A stretch of 64,000 nt of DNA from Carpediemonas membranifera (Eukaryota; Fornicata), in assembly GCA_019828565.1 (NCBI GenBank), contig JAHDYR010000050.1, positions 1 through 64,000 of the forward strand, written 5' to 3'. The notes below the pieces were generated by a model. That model was not told the DNA's origin. It saw only the letters and a list, made by a program, of their open reading frames with translations, and ran no database searches. This document shows, piece by piece, positions 33,280-42,079 of the stretch (position 1 is its first letter; each line of letters starts with the position of its first letter). A program made the translations under genes and the position numbers.

Positions 33280-34009
33280 TTCGATCGAGATTAAAAATCA
33301 CCCGAATTCTAGCTCTGTTCTGGCCGCTGCAGGCACCGCTGGGCGCGATAGAGCTCGGAGCGGCGTTGTCTGCCAAAAAGAGCATATTGCTCCCGGTGAA
33401 AATTGAACCCACGATCAGGAGGCTGTGTACAAAGTCTCTTCCCTCTATGCCACGACTTATGGGAAATCCGCCCTTAGTAAGCTTCCTACAGGGAATATAG
33501 GCCATTTTGGAGGTATGAGCGACCGGGAGGGGGAGATTGGGGGACATTTATGGTATGGCTGGACTCTACTCGGGCAGACTATTATAACGAGGCTCAGATC
33601 AGACCTCTACGGCCGCTATACGAGGAGAAACGAGCCAGTAAGGGCACTAGCGGCCCATGGCCGCAGCAGCGCCCAGCCAAACTCAGCTATAGAGTCACCT
33701 GAGGCCCCAAATGACGTGCTGATCAGGTCGACTCCCATCTATTGACTTGGTAATTGCAGAGGGCGTCTGAACGCGATGTCCTAATAACCGACTTGGTCGG
33801 AGCGGTTCGGCGATGACTCCGTTGTATTCCACACCTTCTTTTAATGCCGAAACATGCAGTCCTTTAGAGTCAACGCGCGTCCTGTCCGTCAGGCGAAGGG
33901 CATTCAGCAGAGGCATTGCTGCGGTCTGCAGACCGCCCTAGCGCTTCAGGATGGCCAACTGCATGATCTGGACTCATGTCTATCAAATCCATTTTGATCA
34001 CATCAAACG
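33280..34009. other. No gene recognised
   Basis: Short frames only, without paralogues or motifs. Confidence 0.5.
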
Positions 34010-34190
34010 TGTGTCAAATCCGGCAAATCGATTTTGCGATAAAAAAAAGGGGCAGAAGGGAGGAAGCGACCCATACGGCGTACTTATGGACCATTTCCTC
34101 CCACCTGCCCGTTTTTTGAGTCTCAACTCTCAATTCCAATTTGTCCCTATGTTACTTTTTTCTAGCAGGATTTAAAGTTTGATACTGCGC
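34010..34190. repeat. MITE-like palindromic repeat, copy 1
   Basis: Inner near-palindrome GGAGGAAGCGACCC and complementary GGACCATTTCCTCCC, flanked by unique-looking ends. The whole 180 bp recurs inverted at 48985-49165. Mobile-element-like. Confidence 0.8.
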
Positions 34191-34280
34191 ATGCGTATTG
34201 CTTAGGTATAGCCAAGTACTACCATACCACTTTGAAGATCCAGCTCCGGCTCATCGTCGAGTTCATTTTTTCTTGCAACC

Positions 34281-34355
34281 GTAGATTATCTAGCTTTTTG
34301 AGGTCGAAGATAATCTAGGGTTTAGCAAAGATAATCTAGGGATGTTGACAGTATG
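34281..34355. repeat. Right 75-bp inverted repeat of 18-kb segment
   Basis: Pairs with 16398-16472. The last codons of the 34290 gene lie in it, so the insertion or rearrangement cut that gene's 3' end. Confidence 0.85.
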
Positions 34356-35528
34356 TTGAATCTCCCCATCACCATCTCTGCCCGCCACCTCCCCGCCATG
34401 CTCGTCGTGGTCGATCTTTGGTTCCTCATCGGCACTCTTGCATAAGTCCACCTCCTCACCAAAGGCGCCCTCCTCGCTCTCCTCGCGAGCTGGCACCTCG
34501 TAGTGCATCCACTCTGCCTGGTAAGCTGGCTCGTCGGACACCGCCTCCTCGTCAGTATCGCCCTCTCTCTCGCCCTCTGGCATCTCTGTCTCGCGAGTCA
34601 GCGAGCCGAACTCCGCCTCCTTGTCAGCCTCGCTCTGCCTCTCTTTCTTCTTAGTATCGTGAAGCTCGATCATTCTGGCCTTGAGCCTGTTGTAAAGCCA
34701 GCCATCGAGCATCGGCGGCACCAGGTCGGCAGAGCTTGTGATCTCCGGGTTGAGATCAAAGATCGTCGGGCGCCGCGTGGTCGTTAAGTGACTGGACGCC
34801 AACTGGTGCCTGAACTGCTCATCGGTCAGGCTGATGCGCTTGTCCTTAATGACCTTCTGAGGCTTCTCCTGCGGTCTGCCGCGGCGCTCTAGCGTGCCGA
34901 TAGACTGCATCCTATCGGTGGACACGTCGATCCGCTGCGCAAAGCGAAGCATGCGAACCGTCAACCCCTGAACCTTGAGCGCCTCCGATACAGCACTGGC
35001 CTGCGGGAATCCCGATTTGAGCGTGCCAAAGCCCATCCAGCTCGGGCACGAGGTAAGGTCTATCGCATCGGGGAGATTACCTTGGAGATACGAATACTCC
35101 CAGCCCGTCTGGTTGAGCAGAATGGCAATGGCGCCATACGGGCTGGGGAGACTCTCAACTGATGCAGGGGACACCTCTTCCTCCTCTTTCCAGGACAACG
35201 GCTTCGCAGGGTGTGGCAAGTCGAAGTTCCGGAAAGACTGAACAGCCGAAACGATCCTCTTAGCCATAGCAGGCGTCTTTGTAGCGAAATAATGCGCCAA
35301 ATAAGTCGTAACGTTGTCGCTTCGGACAATCTCGATGCCCTTCTGCATTTCAGCGCCTGTTTCCTGGCAAATGCTGGCCAAAACGTCCTCCAGGTGCTTC
35401 TTGTACACACTACGCGTCTTCACTGAAACTCTATCAGACCAGCGCTTAACAATATCGTCGTTATTTGCAGCTAGAACCTCCATAACACGAGTTTTCTGTT
35501 GGTATTGCAATTTCAGAATTTCGTACAT
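34290..35528 (-). CDS. Helical protein with recombinase-like N-terminus, 3' cut by repeat
   Basis: 412-residue frame. Residues about 25-110 (KTRSVYKKHLEDVLASI, then KTPAMAKRIVSAVQSFRNF) recall the core-binding domain of tyrosine recombinases. The middle is unknown, the last 100 residues are acidic. No catalytic Arg/His/Tyr set was found. The C-terminus (HTVNIPRLSL onward) is encoded by the 75-bp repeat and is probably not original. TATA-like start region near 35530. Confidence 0.4.
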   Translation of the reverse strand: MYEILKLQYQQKTRVMEVLAANNDDIVKRWSDRVSVKTRSVYKKHLEDVLASICQETGAEMQKGIEIVRSDNVTTYLAHYFATKTPAMAKRIVSAVQSFRNFDLPHPAKPLSWKEEEEVSPASVESLPSPYGAIAILLNQTGWEYSYLQGNLPDAIDLTSCPSWMGFGTLKSGFPQASAVSEALKVQGLTVRMLRFAQRIDVSTDRMQSIGTLERRGRPQEKPQKVIKDKRISLTDEQFRHQLASSHLTTTRRPTIFDLNPEITSSADLVPPMLDGWLYNRLKARMIELHDTKKKERQSEADKEAEFGSLTRETEMPEGEREGDTDEEAVSDEPAYQAEWMHYEVPAREESEEGAFGEEVDLCKSADEEPKIDHDEHGGEVAGRDGDGEIQHTVNIPRLSLLNPRLSSTSKS

Positions 35529-35778
35529 ACAAAATTATCAAATACTTGGATTCGACCTAAACTTGGCTCAGATCCGCAATCCTGAGCTGGAGTGGGTTCA
35601 TGGGAACTTTTTAAAATTTTAAAGTAGTCATGAACATCCAAATTCTAAGACAATCTCCGGTACTGGAAGTAATTCTGAAATTGCAATACCAACACAAGTT
35701 ATATTTCTGAAAACCGAATACACGGTGATACTGTTATCTATTAGCTCCAGTAGGGACCCAGGCCAGGTTTTGTACACC

Positions 35779-35916
35779 CTACCCGCTTGCCTCGGAATTC
35801 GGACATGCCGAAATTCTGAAATTCGAATACCACCGCCCATTTTTGACGTATGAGATCAGTATCCCATGCCAAACCTCAGGACCGCATTCGTGTACCTTTT
35901 CCTGCCCTGTATCCAT
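35779..35916 (-). other. Possible 45-codon frame, partner of 25230
   Basis: Shares its first 39 codons and the TATA-ATG context with 25230-25370. 35529-35778 has no other gene. Confidence 0.25.
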
Positions 35917-36395
35917 TATATAACCACCCAATTTCCTTTCACAATGTGCACTTTATGCTCGCAACGAGACTGAAATGGCGAACTTAAGAATAGAAAGAAT
36001 ACTGGCAGCTTTAACGTAGTAGGCATGCACATATCACTAAGAAACATCAGTAAGCGAGCGCAGAGCATCATTAAAGCAACAATAATCCCTAAACAACATC
36101 AAGTACCATAAGTCCACCACGTCCATACGATATGAACTATAAATGGAGCATAGATCAGTACAGATGATTTGAAAGTACCAGGCATGGCCAGAATACCGCA
36201 ATTATCGTCCGTTGATCCACGTGACCTCCATCTTGGTCGGTATCCAGAGAACGCCCGTCAGACGCTTGCAACGGAACATTTAGGGGGAGCATCCTGAATG
36301 GGGCCAGATTTGAGGGACCCTTGGTCTGACATGCCATGACCGAGTACTCTAGGGGCCTCCACAGTGCGTCCCGAGGTACGTTATAGCACCACAGA
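35805..36395. repeat. Inverted repeat arm (right), 5' flank of OTU 2
   Basis: Reverse complement of 24765-25345. 36396-36716 follows as unique OTU 2 promoter region, with TATAACGT and repeated AACGTCTCTTG. Confidence 0.85.
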
Positions 36396-36716
36396 CCTTC
36401 CCCCAAAAGCTGACTCCTGGACCCCTTGGCCGGAGCTCGCCAAAACGTGAAAATCGGCGATGATTTCTCCGTATAACGTCATAGGGGGTTATATGGGGCT
36501 CTTTTCAGCCGCAGATAACGTCTCTTGACCATATTAAATTTGCGAAAGGCCCCGGCTCGCTGGCCGGACGATTTAATCAGCATCGGCGAGAATGGACGTG
36601 TGGGTAGGGCTAGGGGTGTGATGACGGCTGGTGGTAGTCACGGTGTGAGTGCTTACAAGCCGCAGGCGATATACATAAACTTTTAGTAACCATTTAACGT
36701 CTCTTGGCGATATACG

Positions 36717-38451
36717 ATGCTAGACTTGTTCACTTGGCTGGAAGAAGCCACTGAGTTCGAGAAGAAGGAGCTAATGACCAAGATCAATACAGCTGCAAGC
36801 GCTAAAGGCAAATGCGACGTCCTTCGCGCGCTTTTTGCTGCCTAGGCGCGATTTACTCGCTACTGTGATCAAGGAACGTACGTTACTGAGCGAAATTGTT
36901 TACACAGGTGTTAATCTCAAGCGTATTGCCACGTTCTTCCGCCTCACGCGCCAGGAGACAGAAGATATGAAGAAGGACCTTAAGGCGCAGTTTATGGCGA
37001 CGATGAAATTGAATGAGGGTGAAAGGGTCACAGGGGAACACAAGAAAACACTGAAGCAGGTCCTCGGCGGGGATACCTTCACGCACCTGTACGACGGCGA
37101 GGTGGAGAGCGCGCGTATTCGGGTGAAGAAGAGCATTCGTGAGGCTAGAATGAAGACAAACGCTAGGCTTGAGTGTGAACTCGCGAAGGAGGAGGACGAG
37201 GACATCAGGGATTGTACTCGGGTTCAGATGATGAAGCTGGCCGATGAGGAAGACCGAAAGGAGTTGGAAAAGGAGATGGAATACACGCGCGAGTCCAAGT
37301 ATGACGTGGTATGGGAGCGAGTGTACGATGAGATCTGCGGTACTCGTCGTGTGCGGGCCCGCAGGGATAACGCCCCCTGTCCCGGCGAGGATCACGCCGA
37401 CCACGTGCTTCAGCGCTATCTCTGGGCCGACCAGATCGATACTCAGGCGCTTACTGGCGAGAAGACGTTGACCACGAGACTCCCTGCTGAAGCTCGAGTC
37501 GTACGTCGCGTGACAGCCAGTCTGATCTCTGCTCAGAATACGGAGATCCAATCTCTCAAGGAGCAGGTCGAGCGGCTGAAGAAGCAGGTGACTGACGAGA
37601 GAAGAGACCACTTTCTTGAGTGCAGGCGTATCCATCATGAGCATGACGTTGGGTACCTTGCTTCCTGCGATGTTTCGTTCGCCGCCAGCCCCATCCCGCC
37701 ACAGTCTGGCACAGTCTCCAGGACTTCATGTCCCCGACGCGATACGGACGAGGCGCAGGCAGCCATGTCTGTGAAGCGCAAGGCCCTCTTCATCACGCCC
37801 GAGAAGGCCAGGCCTGAGGACTCGGAGGAGGAGTCAGAGGAGGAGGAGTCAGATGAGGAGCAGGAGGAGGCGAAGGAGAAGAGGGGTGAGGCAGAAGAGG
37901 AGACGGTGAACACATGCGACGCCTGCATCCAGACTGAGCCGGAGACTCAGACTCGCATCACCTCTGAGGCCGCGGTGCAGACGTGCATCAACGCGGAGGC
38001 TCTCACGGCTGGCTGTACCGCGATTCATGTCAAGAGTGACGGCAACTGCGTTGCATATTGTCTCCAAGCCATTGAGTTGGGTGGCAGAGTTGATGGCGAC
38101 TTCGAAAAGTGGCAGCGTGGCCTCTGCCAGTCAGTGAAGGCCAAGTACTGGTCTAAGAAGAATGTCACGGAGCGTAGCCTGACAGATCCGGACTCCGGCT
38201 ACTATAACTCGAACGCCATCCGAGTCTGGGCGAGGAAGCAGAAGCGGAACATCCTTGTTGTCCAGTCATACGACGGATACAACGGCATGCAAGGCATCTC
38301 CGCCATCTTATACCTGTTTGATGGCACCACCATGCTTGCACCCGATGCAGACTTGTGGGGGTTGACAGATAATTTCGCTATTGTCATCGAAGGCGATCCG
38401 GCTCACGCCACGCTGTACCAGAAGAAGTGCGAGGTCGTTGAGATTGAATAA
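36717..38451 (+). CDS. OTU-like cysteine protease 2 (one frameshift)
   Basis: ATG 36717 starts about 41 codons ended by TAG; a T5 run at about 36832-36838 shifts to the long frame to 38451. Joined about 575 residues. N-terminal helical domain, long charged coiled coil (QSLKEQVERLKKQV), acidic stretch, TQT-type motifs, OTU core with SDGNCVAY and AHATLY. The C-terminal about 250 residues are nearly identical to OTU 1, while the N-terminal 300 differ. Probable deubiquitinase by family. Confidence 0.65.
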
Positions 38452-38583
38452 AGATTTGGATATGCCTTTTGTAGTGCGTTCGACTGTGTACGTTTAGGAG
38501 AAGGCTGAGACGGAGAAGAAGGAGGACAAGGAGGTGGAGACAGAGGAGAAGAAGGGTAAGTAGGCAGACGAGGAGGAGCCTGA
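37690..38583. repeat. Inverted repeat arm with OTU C-terminus (right)
   Basis: Partner of 22803-23690. The sharp change from identity to divergence inside the coding region points to gene conversion or domain exchange. Confidence 0.9.
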
Positions 38584-39213
38584 CACGGTGGTGCGTGGGC
38601 CGGAAGATGACGACAATATGTCAGTCGTGTCGATCAGTGACAACGAGCATGAGCCTGAGCTGGTCTTCGACGTACAAACCGCGATCGACAGGATCCTAAC
38701 CTGCCCTGCCAAGGAGATTCACCGTGACGGAGCCTGCATCGCTCATTCGCTCAACGACATTAAGCACGGCCAAGTACTGGGTAAGAATCGAATCAAACAT
38801 TTCAAAAAAATCATCTGAGAGAACACACCGAGGAATCCATGGCCAAAAAGGCCGAGGGCCAGGTCAGGGGCACATGGTGGGACCCTTCCGAGCTGTTCAA
38901 CGGCCAGGGCTGGCTGACAAGCACTGCTATCTCGGCTTGGACGCATCTTGAGAAGGAGAAGGTCATGGTCCTGCAGCGCAGAGAAGAGGAAGATGGTCGC
39001 ATAGTCAACTCAGCGACTGTTTACGACAACGGAAGGGTCTACCCTCAGGATTTCAGAAGTCTGACTCAACTCAGTGATGCCATCAGGGAGACGGGCCACG
39101 AGAAGGTCATTGTCATTACGGGTAATCATGCCACGGTGTATCTCGTGGCGGAGCTTCTGTCAGATGGCACTGGTGAAGAGAGTGTGCCGAAGACAAGGAA
39201 GGGGAGGAAGTAA
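38500..39213 (+). pseudogene. OTU-like protein 3 (broken)
   Basis: Acidic start with an in-frame TAG near 38560, then HRDGACIAHSL (Asp, Cys), a shift at the A7 run (38804-38810), and 38839-39213 with WLTSTAISAW and NHATVYLV (His). It aligns with the OTU 1 and 2 cores and with the 51031 protein, and retains the Asp, Cys and His positions. Read through, about 230 residues. Confidence 0.6.
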
Positions 39214-39369
39214 ATGGTTTGATGTGTTCGGCTGTCTTTCATCTGTGAAATGAGAACAGGCGTGAGTGTCATGGACACAGATGGCCCGGACAGCGTTGCC
39301 TCCGTCTTGGCATTTGTTGAGGACAACACAGCTGTAAACGACAATAAGATGAAACAGAAGTAGCAAGCA

Positions 39370-39775
39370 ATGTTTAATAACGTATGAACAGTCCTTTTGA
39401 TGTTGTTTAGTGATTTTGTGCATTAACGACCGAGAACAGTGGAGTGCAACGCAGATGTTGGTTATTGATGGTAGATGGCGCGCTTTTGACGACAGCTGGT
39501 TGCTTTTGCAGTATAAAGAACCGCATAGCTGCCACTAGTTCCTTCCAATAATGCTTTCCCGCCATTTTGAGGTTGGAATGAAATTCCAAGCACCGTGCAC
39601 TTTATGTAATTGCCCAATATCAACGCCACCCCCGCCCCCAGCGCCTCCACGCCCCACGCCAACGCCACCTCCGCCCCCTGGCGCTCAGTTCAGGAGATGT
39701 CCGGTCGATAAGCCATAAACTGCACGGATCCACAAACGTGGATTGGCCTGAACGACAGCGCTGAGGCCCAGACAT
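39370..39775. repeat. Shared intergenic module, copy 5 (inverted)
   Basis: Reverse complement of the module at 12512. Separates HEPN (stop 39792) from a leader fragment at 39300-39360. Confidence 0.9.
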
Positions 39776-39791
39776 GCACATATACATTCAT

Positions 39792-40799
39792 TTATTCCTG
39801 TCTCGCTCTCTTGCCTGTCTGATCGCGACGTTTGACCCACTCAAATGCCTCATCTGTGAGGTAGACAGAGACGTCGCGAGTATTCCCAGTCCTAACCTTC
39901 CGAATCAACGTTCGGCAAGGATCTTTGGGTGTCGTCGTTGAGGTACGACGGCAAGCCCACTCTGAGGTCTCGCATGAGCCCCCGCACACGATGCAACGTC
40001 CTGACAGGACAAGCGGGGGGTCATGCGTTCTGGCCATAGCTAGCTGGTCCACCTGGCTAGCAGTCAGTGTGCGGGACATGAGCGTACCGCGCGTCTTGCC
40101 CGTGTCTTCGGGCCTGGGCCTCGGCTCATCCAGGTCTCCGACGTCCGAAGTCGTCATCGTTGCCTGCTCCAAAGTGGTGGGCTCCGGCTGAGACCTGACA
40201 CCTGGCAGCCTGAGCATGGTCTTACGGCCGCCGCTACGCAGCCTCTCAATCTCATCCTCAAGAATGCTGACCTTCTTCGTCAGAGCATGATGTTCACTTG
40301 TCGCAACGAGCGACACTGGCGACTTAAGCAGCGCGATGAACGCCCTGACGTTATCGTGCAATGGAACCGAGAAGGCCTGGGCCAAGCTCTCGACCAGCTC
40401 CAGGACCTTGGGCAGGGTGTCGGGCTCAAGCTCATTGTGAGCTGCGCGGTTCCGGTACTCAACGAGATCACGAATGATCTTGGCATGGGCTTTGTTGTAC
40501 GCCGCTCGATTGGACATCTCACGAAGGATTCTTGATGAATCCACGTCCTGTTCGAGCTCTTTGCCGAGGAGGTCCTTCTCGGTGCTAGTAGGCTTGCACC
40601 CGGGGTTAAATGCAGGCGAGGCCAAGATCTTCCGCATCCAAGGGACCATCATGGCGAGCAGCTGAAGAACTCGCGCATTATCGCCAAGGATGCGGAGCTG
40701 CTCATCGTTCCATGGTGAAATGAACAGGTGATGATCTTGTCGAGCGGATGATTGCCCTTTGAGAGGTGCTTGGCGATGCTTAGCGCGATATCGGTCCAT
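39792..40799 (-). CDS. HEPN-like protein with CIVCG tail, intact copy
   Basis: About 335 residues; ATG 40799 taken instead of the TTG two codons earlier. N-terminal helical domain with RNRAAH (residues about 118-123), the RNxxxH motif of HEPN RNases; a coiled coil (HHALTKKVSILEDEIERLR); a Pro-rich linker; then RCIVCGG, a WAC and a C in a zinc-like tail similar to the kinase tails; a basic end. It shows that the broken copies at 6326 and 9611 derive from a full-length gene. Likely RNA-directed by family; not proven. Confidence 0.6.
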   Translation of the reverse strand: MDRYRAKHRQAPLKGQSSARQDHHLFISPWNDEQLRILGDNARVLQLLAMMVPWMRKILASPAFNPGCKPTSTEKDLLGKELEQDVDSSRILREMSNRAAYNKAHAKIIRDLVEYRNRAAHNELEPDTLPKVLELVESLAQAFSVPLHDNVRAFIALLKSPVSLVATSEHHALTKKVSILEDEIERLRSGGRKTMLRLPGVRSQPEPTTLEQATMTTSDVGDLDEPRPRPEDTGKTRGTLMSRTLTASQVDQLAMARTHDPPLVLSGRCIVCGGSCETSEWACRRTSTTTPKDPCRTLIRKVRTGNTRDVSVYLTDEAFEWVKRRDQTGKRARQE

Positions 40800-41119
40800 C
40801 CACAACTGTGGATGACGAGCAATTTAAGGTAGGTGCCGCATCAGTCAATAACCCCGTGCTATCGTGCAATAGAACACAGTTAACACTGCTTTCCATGCGC
40901 AGCAACACAGCCTGTGGCGGAGAGACGCCCGGTATGGACGACACCAGGTGATCCACAAACGTGGATTGGCCAATTACGTCGGCCCCTCCCATCCCGCATC
41001 CCTCAGGATACGCAAGCACAAGCTCTCTCCCTGCAGCACCTCTCTGGCGCTCTCTAAAATCGTCGTATAGCGTAAACAGAATGTGCCGCATCAGTCATTC
41101 GTTCATTTTATTCCACTTA

Positions 41120-41330
41120 TCACTCTTGGTCATCCTCCTCATCACTCACCTCCTCGCGGATACTGACATCATCACGAGCCTCGTCATCCGCGAGTGTCAA
41201 TGGCTCTGTAATAGCGCGGGCAGCGTTGGTATACTCACCGTTGAACTGTCGCTGGCCTCTCTGAATGCGAGGAAAGCAATTCACGCACACCGGAACACGA
41301 CGAGAAGGACGCTTCAACATGTCAGTTCCA
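41120..41330 (-). pseudogene. C-terminal PHD family fragment
   Basis: Matches the last about 70 codons of PHD copy 1 from TDMLKRPSRR to the acidic end. It is joined on its 5' side to the leader also seen at 12940 and 39330, so no finger remains. Confidence 0.85.
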
Positions 41331-41399
41331 GCCTCCGTCTTGGCATTTGTTGAGGACAACACAGCTGTAAACGACAATAAGATGAAACAGAAGTAGCAA

Positions 41400-41805
41400 G
41401 CAATGTTTAATAACGTATGAACAGTCCTTTTGATGTTGTTTAGTGATTTTGTGCATTAACGACCGAGAACAGTGGAGTGCAACGCAGATGTTGGTTATTG
41501 ATGGTAGATGGCGCGCTTTTGACGACAGCTGGTTGCTTTTGCAGTATAAAGAACCGCATAGCTGCCACTAGTTCCTTCCAATAATGCTTTCCCGCCATTT
41601 TGAGGTTGGAATGAAATTCCAAGCACCGTGCACTTTATGTAATTGCCCAATATCAACGCCACCCCCGCCCCCAGCGCCTCCACGCCCCACGCCAACGCCA
41701 CCTCCGCCCCCTGGCGCTCAGTTCAGGAGATGTCCGGTCGATAAGCCATAAACTGCACGGATCCACAAACGTGGATTGGCCTGAACGACAGCGCTGAGGC
41801 CCAAA
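41400..41805. repeat. Shared intergenic module, copy 6 (inverted)
   Basis: As at 7370. Confidence 0.9.
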
Positions 41806-41814
41806 CAGGTGGTG

Positions 41815-41940
41815 AGACATTAAAAAGACTCATTTGCAATCCATTTACTCAGTCCTCACCCTCTTACCACTTGTCTCGATCTCTGAATCATCCTCTATTG
41901 TGTTGTCCGCATGCTTCTGCTTTTCGGGCGACTCTACATG
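41815..41940 (-). pseudogene. 3' end of the 13116-family gene
   Basis: Reverse complement of about 14165-14330, holding the last codons (SGKRVRTE, stop) and the 3' flank. Confidence 0.85.
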
Positions 41941-42079
41941 AGTCACCCTTGCAGTGGACGTGGTTGTGGAGCACCCCCAGTGTCTCCACGTCCGCCACCA
42001 GCGCCAGATCCGCCACCATGCCCTACATCAGCACATTTGTGTATTTACTTTGTAAATTTGTCCTATTGCTATTGAAGCA

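Noticed and set aside
33425-33745. 106-codon plus-strand frame
   Set aside because: No paralogue, motif or promoter word; overlaps other frames.
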